Below, piece by piece: positions 8,039-15,541 of a DNA stretch of 64,000 nt; within the stretch, counting starts at the first letter, position 1, and every line of letters begins with the position of its first letter. The DNA comes from Nitrososphaerota archaeon. GTDB lineage: Archaea > Thermoproteota > Nitrososphaeria > Nitrososphaerales > Gagatemarchaeaceae. The notes under the pieces are model-generated. The model was not told the origin of the DNA and did not search any database. It worked only from the letters and a program-made list of their open reading frames with translations. A program made the position numbers and the translations under genes. The DNA is taken from the NCBI GenBank assembly GCA_027886905.1, contig JAPCJO010000003.1:20801-84800 (forward strand), in the 5' to 3' direction.

Positions 8039-8167
8039 CTAGATGTGGAAGTTCAGTGTGATGAATCCGAAGAAGGCGAGGACCGCGACCACTATGATCG
8101 CAAAGACTATCATGTCTCCGCCATCTCCACTTCTTTTCGTCCTCAGGAATTTTGAGTTTATTGACAT
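8039..8167 (-). CDS. 42-aa single-TM membrane protein
   Basis: The ORF track starts this frame at 8233, but its first 22 codons overlap promoter motif D. The first sensible start is ATG 8167 ('MSINSKFLRTKRSGDGG'), 36 nt after the motif. A basic N-terminal stretch is followed by one TM helix ('MIVFAIIVVAVLAFFGFITL') ending NFHI. No family is recognised. Co-transcribed with the lmo0937-like gene. A small membrane-stress or regulatory peptide is plausible. Confidence 0.55.
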   Translation of the reverse strand: MSINSKFLRTKRSGDGGDMIVFAIIVVAVLAFFGFITLNFHI

Positions 8168-8201
8168 GACGTAACAAGAAGCATCATCGCACTTAAGACG
8201 C

Positions 8202-8227
8202 GTGTATCTTCTGCAAGGAATTGTAAC
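8202..8227 (-). promoter_or_regulatory. Shared promoter motif, copy D
   Basis: On the minus strand: TTACAATTCC then TTGCAGAAGATAC, ending 36 nt before ATG 8167. One core position differs (AAGATAC for AAAATAC). Confidence 0.7.
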
Positions 8228-8323
8228 AGGCATCTAAGGACTAGAGCCTGGTTGCCTCAGGCTGAATTGACACATCAAGAGAATAGAAGCGTTGCAAGCG
8301 GTTGGATTCGATTTGACCTAGGA

Positions 8324-8375
8324 AATTAAAAAATTGAAACCCGGTTGCGGCAATCCTTTCCGTCACCGCAACCGG
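8324..8375 (-). terminator. Intrinsic-type terminator after the 260-aa gene
   Basis: A perfect 10-bp inverted repeat, CCGGTTGCGG (8341-8350) and CCGCAACCGG (8366-8375), with a 15-nt loop. On the minus strand it is followed by a T-rich run (TTTCAATTTTTTAATTT). It lies about 75 nt after the stop of the minus-strand gene 8450-9232. A long GC stem followed by a U tract is the classic terminator layout. Confidence 0.7.
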
Positions 8376-8449
8376 TCTCCGGACTTGAGTCCACAGTCCA
8401 GAATAGGTCTAGGTCTGATCAACCCACACCTATCTGGATCTGCGGCGTT

Positions 8450-9232
8450 CTACCAGTTGGCGTCGAACGCGTACGAGTGGTCGTTCGTGTTGAGGGTCAA
8501 CGTTCCGGCCTGCGCGGTGCCAGTCACGTTGCCGGGGATCGCGTTCCAGGACACTTTTGCCGAATACGACTCGCGGTTCGGGAGTTGGATCGCGTACTCG
8601 CCGTTGGCGACCACGGCCAAGTACATCTGGCCCGTGGAGGTGTTCGTGAACTCGACGCTCGCAGGGTAGGTATCTACCTTGTTAAGAGGAGAGAACCTGC
8701 CTGAGACCGTCACGGTCGGATACCCTTCCTTGATTGGCATGGCTGCAATCGACCCGAACTTGTCCACCGATATCGACCTGTCCCCATCCTTCACTTCTAC
8801 CATCGACTCGTTGTCCACGTTTACGGCCTCTGGGATGCGGAAGTTGAGCAACCCGTCTCGAGGCAGTGGGAGCTCGTACCTTGCCACTCCGGCCGGGTCG
8901 AGCGCGCTGAGTTGATTGCCGTCGTAGGAGACCCTGCACTTCTCAACGTATCTGTTGCCCCTTACGATGATGGCCCAGTTACTGGGGAAGGGCGAGGAGA
9001 CTCTCTCCTTCAAAGTCTGGAGATAGACCTCTGATTGCAGCTTGTCCACGACGATGACCATGACTTGGTCGCCGACATCGACATCTGCATCCTCTCGCAC
9101 CGGAGAAACGATGAACTTCCCTGCTCCGGTCAGCCTCTCGATTTTTCCCTCAACCACAAGGACGCCACGCTTCGACTCTGACACGATCATTCTTTCCGCT
9201 CCTGACTTATCGGTCTCAGTAATGATAGACAT
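8450..9232 (-). CDS. Unrecognised 260-aa protein under the shared promoter
   Basis: No family recognised. There is no obvious TM segment or signal peptide. The N-terminal third has alternating hydrophobic/polar beta-strand character ('GVLVVEGKIERLTGAGKFIV', 'QVMVIVVDKL'). The C-terminal half reads like an Ig-like or carboxypeptidase-regulatory beta sandwich ('YPTVTVSGRFSPL', 'GEYAIQLPNRESY'), with a periodic G-x-Y/S pattern. It is transcribed alone between tandem motif copies E upstream and a strong terminator downstream. It probably binds something rather than catalysing; that is inference only. Confidence 0.6.
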   Translation of the reverse strand: MSIITETDKSGAERMIVSESKRGVLVVEGKIERLTGAGKFIVSPVREDADVDVGDQVMVIVVDKLQSEVYLQTLKERVSSPFPSNWAIIVRGNRYVEKCRVSYDGNQLSALDPAGVARYELPLPRDGLLNFRIPEAVNVDNESMVEVKDGDRSISVDKFGSIAAMPIKEGYPTVTVSGRFSPLNKVDTYPASVEFTNTSTGQMYLAVVANGEYAIQLPNRESYSAKVSWNAIPGNVTGTAQAGTLTLNTNDHSYAFDANW

Positions 9233-9267
9233 AGGACAAAGTGGGTGACCACGCTATAACAAGCCGA

Positions 9268-9312
9268 CGTATTTTTTGCGCCAAACCGTATTTTTTGCAC
9301 TTGATTGTAATC
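9268..9312 (-). promoter_or_regulatory. Shared promoter motif, tandem copies E1 and E2
   Basis: Two copies in tandem on the minus strand. Distal E1: TTACAATCAA then GTGCAAAAAATACGG. Proximal E2: TTTGGC then GCAAAAAATACG, 36 nt before ATG 9232. The only double site of the set, both with a CAAAAAATAC core. Confidence 0.65.
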
Positions 9313-9391
9313 CGGACGGAGAGGCGTTCGACGGCCAAATTACGAATAGCGTTAGGTTTAAGAAAATCCGAACGCAAGCATACACGTTCGC

Positions 9392-9910
9392 ATGAAACCG
9401 AAGACGGCGACAGCCTCCTTCAGACTGGACGAGTCCGCGCTCGCTGCCATCCAGGAAGACGCCAAGAAGCAGAATGTCAGCGTGAACACGTTGCTCAATC
9501 AGCTCGTCCTGACCTACGCCAACTTCGACCGGCCGATGAAGCGGTTTCGCATGATAAAATTGCCGGCGTCGACCTTCAAACACCTGCTGCTGGCAGCTAC
9601 AAATGAGACGGTGACGGAGGCCGGGCACTCAACCGGGGAGGACGTCCCGAAGACGTACATGAGAGCCAAGTGGGGGGAGGTCACCGTGGAGAACGCCCTG
9701 AATTATCTCAAGATCACTGCCGACCACACCAACCTCTTCGAATACAGCGAGGTGACGCGAGGCGGGAAGGTGAACGTGACTCTATCGCACGACTTCGGCG
9801 CCAAGGGGAGTCTCTTCCTGCAGAGGTATGTCCAGGCAATATTCGAGCCGCTTGGAAAGCCGCCCAGGTTCCTACCCGACGAGAATGCCGTCGCCTTTGA
9901 GATTCAGTGA
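9392..9910 (+). CDS. Ribbon-helix-helix N-terminal protein
   Basis: A 172-aa protein. Residues 5-45 ('TASFRLDESALAAIQEDAKK...VSVNTLLNQLV') look like a ribbon-helix-helix DNA-binding unit (beta strand followed by two helices, as in Arc/MetJ or HicB tails). Residues 50-172 form an unrecognised alpha/beta domain containing 'NALNYLKITADHTNLF' and 'LFLQRYVQAIFEPLG'. The start at ATG 9392 follows a TATA-like GTTTAAGAAAAT about 35 nt upstream, so it does not use the shared motif. It could be the local regulator of the motif-bearing genes, but nothing in the sequence proves that. Confidence 0.6.
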   Translation: MKPKTATASFRLDESALAAIQEDAKKQNVSVNTLLNQLVLTYANFDRPMKRFRMIKLPASTFKHLLLAATNETVTEAGHSTGEDVPKTYMRAKWGEVTVENALNYLKITADHTNLFEYSEVTRGGKVNVTLSHDFGAKGSLFLQRYVQAIFEPLGKPPRFLPDENAVAFEIQ

Positions 9911-9946
9911 GAGCCGCCCCGCCCGTCAAGCGCTCCGAATTTTCCG

Positions 9947-9971
9947 TTACAATCTCTTGCAGAAAATACGC
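9947..9971 (+). promoter_or_regulatory. Shared promoter motif, copy F
   Basis: TTACAATCTC then TTGCAGAAAATACG, 44 nt before ATG 10014. This copy matches the consensus best. Confidence 0.75.
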
Positions 9972-10013
9972 CCGGTTCAATAGGCGCGCGGCTGCAATTC
10001 TCGCAGGACATCT

Positions 10014-10268
10014 ATGACAAACGGGAAACGGCAGGCAACTGCCATCCTGAAGATACAAGGCATGAGCAAATCCGGACGAGCCGAGAGCTTGAGGCGGTCG
10101 GCCGCCGGGCTGGACGGAGTCTTCCTTGTGGACGTCAACTATATCTTGGACAACGTGACAATTGGCTACGACCCGGACAAACTGACGCTCGCCCAAATCA
10201 GGAGGAAGGTAGTCCCGAGCACCCCGACAACGCTTCGCGCGAAGCTTGATTCACGACGACGGGTCTGA
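10014..10268 (+). CDS. HMA-fold small protein lacking the metal-binding CxxC
   Basis: An 84-aa protein with the beta-alpha-beta-beta-alpha-beta pattern of heavy-metal-associated domains: 'ATAILKIQGM' strand, helix 'GRAESLRRSAAGLDGV', strands 'LVDVNYILDNVTIGYDP', helix 'TLAQIRRKV'. The loop that normally reads GMTCxxC is 'GMSKSGR', so the two copper-binding cysteines are missing. It probably uses the ferredoxin-like fold for protein interaction. Driven by motif copy F. Confidence 0.6.
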   Translation: MTNGKRQATAILKIQGMSKSGRAESLRRSAAGLDGVFLVDVNYILDNVTIGYDPDKLTLAQIRRKVVPSTPTTLRAKLDSRRRV

Positions 10269-10277
10269 GCCCATCGC

Positions 10278-11228
10278 TCAAGTTGCCGCTGGTCGAGACT
10301 TTCTCAGCCAAGCCAATGTGTCTCGGATTCCATCTTCGTAGCTCCTTGCAGGATACTTCATTCCGAAGAAGTCCTCGAATTTGCTTCCGTCCAGGATGAG
10401 AGGCTCCTCTGTCAGGTATTGCATTTCCGCGAACGCGCGTGCGGTAGAGTTGAAGAGACCCGCTATCTGGACGAAAAAGCGGCTTGTCCCTGTCATCTTC
10501 GCCTCGAAGCCCATCTGCGCGTAGACGCGCGCTATGAAGTCGCGGACGCGAATTGGCTCTGGTCCCGGCACGTTGAAGTCCTGGCTGGACGCATCGGGCC
10601 TTTCAGAGGCCGCGACCATCGCCTTCGCGGCGTCAGAGATGAAGATGAACTCGTGGATTGCATCGAGCTTCCCATACCAGCGTGCCCGCTTGTTCTTGAG
10701 CGCCGACCGGAATATCCCGTCGGCGACGGAGGCCGCATTGGGACCGTAGTAATCCGGAAAACGCATGATCGCGCAGGGCACCGAGCCCTCACGCGACAGT
10801 CGCATGAAGTCGCCTTCCAGTCCGAGCCTGATTCGGCCTTTCTCGGAGCAGGGATTTCTTGGGTGATTCTCGCCGACCTTCTCTGTCCCGCAGTGGCCGT
10901 AGATGTAGACGTTGCCTGGGAAGACCATTCGCGCCTTCGCCTTGCCCGCCGCGTTGGTTATCCCGCGATGCATCTCGGGCAGGGTGGACCATCGCGAGTA
11001 GGGCGCGTTGACGCAGTTGTGGAAGACCTCTACCCCGTCGAACGCCTTCTCGAGCGTCCCAGCGTCTTCGACCGAGCCCTCGACCATGTCCACCTTGTCG
11101 GGGCTGGCGAAGACCGTACTCGCCTTGGCGGGACTCCGCACTAGCGCCCTGACCGGCCTACCGGAGGAGGTCAGCTCGTTGACTACTGCGCTGCCGAGCG
11201 ACCCCGTGGAGCCCAGCACGAGTTGCAA
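10278..11228 (-). CDS. NAD(P)-dependent epimerase/NmrA-like SDR
   Basis: A 316-aa extended short-chain dehydrogenase. The Rossmann glycine motif 'GSTGSLGSAVV' lies at residues 6-16, a second strand ends 'VRALVRSP', and 'NVYIYGHCG' occurs near residue 105. A clear YxxxK catalytic pair is not seen, which favours the atypical NmrA-like or nucleotide-sugar-binding branch over a classical GalE. It lies 25 nt downstream of the zinc-ribbon gene on the same strand and may be read through from motif copy G. The substrate is unknown. Confidence 0.75.
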   Translation of the reverse strand: MQLVLGSTGSLGSAVVNELTSSGRPVRALVRSPAKASTVFASPDKVDMVEGSVEDAGTLEKAFDGVEVFHNCVNAPYSRWSTLPEMHRGITNAAGKAKARMVFPGNVYIYGHCGTEKVGENHPRNPCSEKGRIRLGLEGDFMRLSREGSVPCAIMRFPDYYGPNAASVADGIFRSALKNKRARWYGKLDAIHEFIFISDAAKAMVAASERPDASSQDFNVPGPEPIRVRDFIARVYAQMGFEAKMTGTSRFFVQIAGLFNSTARAFAEMQYLTEEPLILDGSKFEDFFGMKYPARSYEDGIRDTLAWLRKSRPAAT

Positions 11229-11253
11229 CGCAAAGCGCCCCGACGTGAGAGAC

Positions 11254-11604
11254 TCAGGCGGTGGCTACGAGCGGCTCTGACGGCCTGCTCTTCCTCTCGA
11301 CCTCGATGGTGCACTTGGTCGCCAAGGCCGCGATCGCTCCCGCAGCCGCTAGCCAAGGCGCGAGGAGGACTCCGACGACTCCCGCCGTGACGGGTATCTC
11401 GAGGAGGGACTTGCCGCTTTCGTCCCTCACAGTGATCTTTGACACGTTCCCCTCGTGGACAAGCTCCTTGACCTTCTTCGTGACTTCGTCCGCCGAGACC
11501 GAGAACTGCTGGGTCCACGTCTTCTTTCCCACTTCGGTTCCGCACGCGTGACAGAACTTCGCGTTATCGACAAGGTTGGCGCCGCAGCTTTGACAGGTAT
11601 CCAT
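11254..11604 (-). CDS. Zinc-ribbon plus DUF4342 membrane protein
   Basis: The track extends this frame to 12099, but the real start is ATG 11604. Residues 1-22 form a zinc ribbon (C4/C7 and C18/C21). Residues 30-100 match DUF4342: 'VTKKVKELVHEGNVSKITV', 'SLLEIPVTAGVVGVLLAPWL' and a glycine/alanine-rich hydrophobic segment 'AAAGAIAALATKCTIEVE'. Bacterial DUF4342 proteins are small membrane-associated proteins of unknown role. Motif copy G lies 46 nt upstream. Confidence 0.75.
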   Translation of the reverse strand: MDTCQSCGANLVDNAKFCHACGTEVGKKTWTQQFSVSADEVTKKVKELVHEGNVSKITVRDESGKSLLEIPVTAGVVGVLLAPWLAAAGAIAALATKCTIEVERKSRPSEPLVATA

Positions 11605-11648
11605 GAGAGTCTCCAGCTCAAAGAGCCCGACGATTCTACTTAAGGGGC

Positions 11649-11674
11649 ACGTATTTTCTGCACGAGATTGTATG
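11649..11674 (-). promoter_or_regulatory. Shared promoter motif, copy G
   Basis: On the minus strand: ATACAATCTC then GTGCAGAAAATACG, 46 nt before ATG 11604. Confidence 0.75.
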
Positions 11675-11756
11675 GCAGAGAAAGATGGGAAGAGACCCGC
11701 GCGAGCCTCCGTCCGGCGGCGTTCAGAGATTCGAATCCGTCGTCCGGTCTCTCGAG

Positions 11757-12200
11757 CTAGCCCTGCTTCCTCTGCGCGTCCCACGCCTTCCAGCGCGAGC
11801 TGTCCGCGAACGGGGCCATCACGTGAGTGGGCTCGATCTTGATGAGGACGCGCCTCACTCCGGGCTGGCGCATCTGGTACTTGTCCTGCCCGAGGTACTT
11901 CTTCGCCAGCTTGTCTATGTGAGCCTCCGCCCCGTCGAATGTCACTTCCTTGACGCGCCCTCGGATGACAGCCATGTTGTAGGGGTTGGTCGGGTCGCAG
12001 ACGTCGAGCGCTATCATCGGGTTCCTGACGGCGTTCTTGTGCTTCTGGCTCCCCTCGTTGGTGTTGATCAGGACGGTGTCCCCGTCGTGGTCCACCCACA
12101 CCTGCGTGACGTGGGGGGAGCCGTCTTTCATCAGCGTGGCGACGTTGGCGTAGACCTTCGCCTCGATTAGATTCTTGACCGAATCAGGAAGGGACTTCAT
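11757..12200 (-). CDS. PPOX-class F420-dependent oxidoreductase
   Basis: A 147-aa single-domain split barrel of the pyridoxamine-phosphate-oxidase-like superfamily. It has the typical opening 'YANVATLMKDGSPHVTQVWV', 'NTNEGSQKHKNAVRNPMIAL' and a C-terminal 'VLIKIEPTHVM'. Archaeal and actinobacterial members of this layout bind F420 or flavin and reduce small substrates. It works as a homodimer. The actual substrate cannot be told from sequence. Monocistronic. Confidence 0.85.
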   Translation of the reverse strand: MKSLPDSVKNLIEAKVYANVATLMKDGSPHVTQVWVDHDGDTVLINTNEGSQKHKNAVRNPMIALDVCDPTNPYNMAVIRGRVKEVTFDGAEAHIDKLAKKYLGQDKYQMRQPGVRRVLIKIEPTHVMAPFADSSRWKAWDAQRKQG

Positions 12201-12273
12201 TCTGTCTGACGACCAACCGTCCCTCGTTATATTGATGACGAGGAGAGCGTCTCAGACCGCCCGAGACCGCGAG

Positions 12274-12414
12274 TCAGTCGTTGAATATGAAGGCGACCGC
12301 GAGCGCGCCCATGCCGACGATCAGGCCGACCATGGCGCCCAAGGCGTGGCCCTGGACGACGCCGAGCACCAGCCCGACCACCATCAACGCCAAGCCGAGT
12401 ATGGCTACGAGCAA
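12274..12414 (-). CDS. Small two-TM membrane protein (possible)
   Basis: Too short for the ORF track. The minus-strand frame from TTG 12414 encodes about 46 aa, almost entirely hydrophobic ('LVAILGLALMVVGLVLGVV', then 'GAMVGLIVGMGALAVAFIF', ending ND), forming a helical hairpin around QGHALG. The open frame extends upstream without a better start, so initiation is uncertain; an ATG 10 codons in is possible. No family recognised. Confidence 0.35.
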   Translation of the reverse strand: MLVAILGLALMVVGLVLGVVQGHALGAMVGLIVGMGALAVAFIFND

Positions 12415-12484
12415 GCTAACGAATCCCAGGCCTGCGACTCTCAGACTGTTTCCCCTACGCCCGCATCTATCCGACCCTTATTAA

Positions 12485-14098
12485 TTATCGCCTAGCCGCC
12501 CGGCGGGACGCGCTCCCCGTCGCGGGCGGGGAGAGCACACCCAGGAGCTTCGCGCCGTCGGGGCTCCCCCACCCCGTGCAGGCGTCCCAGCCCGGGCCTG
12601 CGTCGTACGCCCCGTTCGTGCCGGAGACGACGTCGTAGAATGCTGAGGCGGACGCCTTCTGGTAGAGGAGCGGATTGATGTAGCCGACTGGTTTACCGAT
12701 ACTCTGGTTGATGAGAGTCAGGAGGCCGGTCCAGAGGGGAGCGACCGCGCTCGTGCCGCCCACGGTTATCTGCTGTCCGTCCACGACGACTGTGTACCCC
12801 GTCTGAGGGTCGGCGTCTCCCGAGACGTCCGGGACACCGCGCCCTACCCTCCCTCCCGGGTTTGCCGACGAGGGCACGCCGGCCCCCGCCTGCCAGGACG
12901 GCAGGGCGAAGACGTCGCTCACTCCCCCTCCCGTCGCCCCGCCGCTCGGAAGGTCGTCCCACACAATCTGGCTGGTTATCTTGCCCGCCGCCTCGTTCAG
13001 GTTCGTCCCGCCGCAGCCGAGGACGTACTGGGACGACGCGGGGTAGTCTACGTGCGCCAGGCCGTCGGTCACCCCGTCTGAGGAGCCCCCGTCGCCCGAC
13101 GCGGCGCACACGGTGACACCCAGCGCCGCCGCGTCCTGGAAGGACTGGTCGAGGGCCTGGATGCCCTGGGAGGTCCACTCCGACTCTGCGCTCCCCCAGC
13201 TGATGGAGATTATCGAGGGAGTCCCTTGGGTGCCGTGGAGGGCGGCTTCGACCGCGTCCACGAAGCCCGCGTCCGTGTTGGGGGCGAAGTATACCAGGAC
13301 CTTTGCCTTGGGCGCGTTCGCCCCGGCGACCTCTATGTCGAGGAGGACCTCGGCGTCAGGGCCGTTTGTGTCTCCGGTGGGAGAGTTTGAGGCGCCGTCG
13401 ACGGAGACCGAGGTCACGCTCGGGGGCGCGATGCCGAGGTCGGAGAAGTATGTCTGGATGTCGCTCGGCGAGTATCCGCCGCCCAGCTCGATGATGCCGA
13501 GCGTCTCCCCGGAGCCGTCCTCCCCTGAGGGGAAGTCGTAGAGGCTGCCGACCTGGGTGGGGGTGTATGAGACGCCGGCCGCCGCGGCGGGCCTGATGCG
13601 GAAGTGCGCGCGGGCCTGCGGGCGGTTGTCCAACCCGAGCACCGCGCTGACCAGCGGCAAGAGCTCTGGGGAGAGGTATACGGGCCCTGTGCGGCCGCGA
13701 TAGGGCCCCCTCTCGGGGTGCACGTAGCGCGAGAGGCTCACATTGAAGGCCGCGGAGAACTGCCCGACCGTCCCCGTCAGCACGACGGAGCGCTTCGCCG
13801 GGCTCGCTTCCAGGACCTTCAGGGAGTTGTCCCTGGCGAAGTCACGCACCTTGGCCAGCTCGTCGCGGGTCGAGCCGAACGACTTTGAGAACTCGGACCT
13901 CGTCGGGTAGGACCGCGAGCGGGGCAGCTGGGAACCGAGCCGCTTCACCAGGGAGAGCTCCAGGCTAGGAGCCCTCGGGCGCAGCACGACGATCACGCGG
14001 ATGCCCTCCTCTGGGTCGAGCTTTCCCGAGACTCGGGACCCCTCCAGGGGCTTGCGTTCGCTGCCCGTAAGCGGTGCGCGCGCGCTACGTGACGGCAT
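12485..14098 (-). CDS. Sedolisin-family (S53) acid serine protease
   Basis: A 537-aa pro-kumamolisin-like peptidase. The propeptide spans about 1-170 and the subtilisin-like catalytic domain about 175-530. The catalytic Glu/Asp pair is in 'GPDAEVLLDIE', the oxyanion Asp in 'AASGDGG', and the nucleophile Ser in 'VGGTSAVAPLW'. The terminal Ca2+-binding loop is 'YDVVSGTNGAYDAGPGWD'. All key residues are present, so it should be active, and the family works at acidic pH. No Sec signal is visible at the annotated N-terminus ('MPSRSARAPL'), so either a non-classical export route or a mis-set start must be considered. The family is secure. Confidence 0.92.
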   Translation of the reverse strand: MPSRSARAPLTGSERKPLEGSRVSGKLDPEEGIRVIVVLRPRAPSLELSLVKRLGSQLPRSRSYPTRSEFSKSFGSTRDELAKVRDFARDNSLKVLEASPAKRSVVLTGTVGQFSAAFNVSLSRYVHPERGPYRGRTGPVYLSPELLPLVSAVLGLDNRPQARAHFRIRPAAAAGVSYTPTQVGSLYDFPSGEDGSGETLGIIELGGGYSPSDIQTYFSDLGIAPPSVTSVSVDGASNSPTGDTNGPDAEVLLDIEVAGANAPKAKVLVYFAPNTDAGFVDAVEAALHGTQGTPSIISISWGSAESEWTSQGIQALDQSFQDAAALGVTVCAASGDGGSSDGVTDGLAHVDYPASSQYVLGCGGTNLNEAAGKITSQIVWDDLPSGGATGGGVSDVFALPSWQAGAGVPSSANPGGRVGRGVPDVSGDADPQTGYTVVVDGQQITVGGTSAVAPLWTGLLTLINQSIGKPVGYINPLLYQKASASAFYDVVSGTNGAYDAGPGWDACTGWGSPDGAKLLGVLSPPATGSASRRAARR

Positions 14099-14157
14099 GG
14101 ATGACAGTCACCGGCCCGGTGCTATGAAAAGGTCACTCAACTTGGAGCACGCGGGCC

Positions 14158-14646
14158 TCAGCTCTCTTCCCCCATCAGCTTCGAGACGTAGTCCTGGAAC
14201 TCCTTGTCGAACGTCCCGCGAGTCCCCCTGTGGATGCGCCTGAAGGCGGGCTGCTTGGTCATCCGCTCGAGGAAGGTCGCCCACTGGGTCCACGTCTCGT
14301 CGTCCATCCACTTCTTCTTGTGGAGCGAGAATATCTCCTCGAATAGCCCATAGCCCAGCAGCAGGTACGCGGTGAGCGTCCGCTCCTCCTCGGAGAGCGT
14401 CGGGGGAGGTCCTTCCTCCTCGGGCGGCCTCATCGCCGAGTCGAAGTCGAGGAGCTTGGCCAACTCGGGCCTCTCTACGAGCATCCCGATATAGTCGGTG
14501 TAGCGTCCCATCACGTTCGCCACGGCCGACTCCTTGGTGGCCCTCTCCTGGCTCCGGAACTGGAAGATGAAGACCAGGAGCGTCAGCGAAATCACGACGG
14601 TCTGGACCACAGAGGCGATTATGACGAGGTCGGTGCTGTCGACCAA
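14158..14646 (-). CDS. Single-TM protein with helical cytosolic domain
   Basis: A 162-aa protein with one N-terminal TM helix ('LVIIASVVQTVVISLTLLVFIF') followed by a charged helical domain with 'LLGYGLFEEIFSLHKKKWMDDETW' near residue 100. The arrangement (TM anchor, then a domain ending W-x-x-W-x-x-F) is seen in many uncharacterised prokaryotic proteins. No enzyme motif. Function unknown. Confidence 0.65.
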   Translation of the reverse strand: MVDSTDLVIIASVVQTVVISLTLLVFIFQFRSQERATKESAVANVMGRYTDYIGMLVERPELAKLLDFDSAMRPPEEEGPPPTLSEEERTLTAYLLLGYGLFEEIFSLHKKKWMDDETWTQWATFLERMTKQPAFRRIHRGTRGTFDKEFQDYVSKLMGEES

Positions 14647-14726
14647 GGCGGCGCGTCCTACTCGGGCGCGGCCGCTAATTAACAGGTAGGTTCGAACCCC
14701 GCGGCGTCACGGACGGGGAGGGCGCT

Positions 14727-14831
14727 TCAGACGAGAGGCCCGCTCATCAGGGCGACGATCAGGATCGCGACGATTGCCACCGTGCCGCTTGCCAATGCAA
14801 GGAACAGTGTCGTTACTCCGCTCAATTTCAC
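14727..14831 (-). CDS. 34-aa single-TM peptide (possible)
   Basis: Too short for the ORF track. GTG start at 14831 preceded by GGTAGGTT; encodes 'MKLSGVTTLFLALASG' followed by a continuous hydrophobic helix ending 'ALMSGPLV'. A TATA-like ATTATAAG occurs about 20 nt upstream. The start signals and clean TM helix make a real small gene plausible, but no homologue is recognised. Confidence 0.35.
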   Translation of the reverse strand: MKLSGVTTLFLALASGTVAIVAILIVALMSGPLV

Positions 14832-14989
14832 AACCTACCCTTTGGCGACCGCTCTGCCCTTATAATCGGGGGAGACGTTTTTCACTTTTGAAAACAGGGC
14901 GGGCGACCTGTGGCGGGGCGCTCAAATTGCGCCCGTTCTGTTAATAACCGGCGAAAGATTCAAAGGCTCAGGCGGAAAACGCCTTTGCA

Positions 14990-15439
14990 GTGAGGTTCCT
15001 GTTGGACGTGGACTACATCGCGTTCGCGGTTCTTATGGGGGTCTTCGGGATAGTCGGGATTACCGCGACCGCCAACGTAACCCCCAACATCTTCGCCGCG
15101 TCGACTTGCAACTGCATACCCAGTCCGGTCGTGAGGCTCCAGGGGCTATCGGTGATACTCCTCGCCTTCAGCCTGGTCCTCGCCCCGGTCGGGTTGTTGA
15201 AGAGGCCGACGGGCGGCCTGAGCGTCCAGAGCACAGCCACCCCGGGAGCGGGCTACTCAGCTCTCTCGATGCGGAGCGGAGGCATCTTCTTCCTGGGCGT
15301 CTCCTTGGTGGTCTTCGGGATAGCGCTGGTGGCCGTCCCGTCGTTCCTGGTTCTCGGCAACCGGCTCCTCATAGGCGAGGGGGCGGCCATGGTAGCGTTC
15401 GGCGTCTTTCTGGCCTACCGTGGAGGGAGGTCGAGCTAG
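14990..15439 (+). CDS. Four-TM membrane protein upstream of the Rieske gene
   Basis: A 149-aa protein with four hydrophobic segments (about 8-28, 48-68, 95-118, 122-142). A CNC pair follows 'IFAAST' near residue 39. GTG start at 14990. It is not a known cytochrome subunit and has no haem-binding pattern. Co-orientation with the Rieske/cytochrome b genes 100 nt downstream suggests, but does not show, a link to the respiratory module. Confidence 0.55.
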   Translation: MRFLLDVDYIAFAVLMGVFGIVGITATANVTPNIFAASTCNCIPSPVVRLQGLSVILLAFSLVLAPVGLLKRPTGGLSVQSTATPGAGYSALSMRSGGIFFLGVSLVVFGIALVAVPSFLVLGNRLLIGEGAAMVAFGVFLAYRGGRSS

Positions 15440-15541
15440 ACGCCCGATGCTCTCCGCCGCGCTCATCTGAGAAATTCGTGCTTTTTCGACAAACCTTTAT
15501 GGGCATTTCAGCCCGGACGGACCATTCGGAGCTGAAGGGCC

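Noticed and set aside
14681-14712. GGTTCGAACC, looking like a tRNA T arm
   Set aside because: Neither strand gives an acceptor stem, D arm or anticodon arm around it; probably chance.
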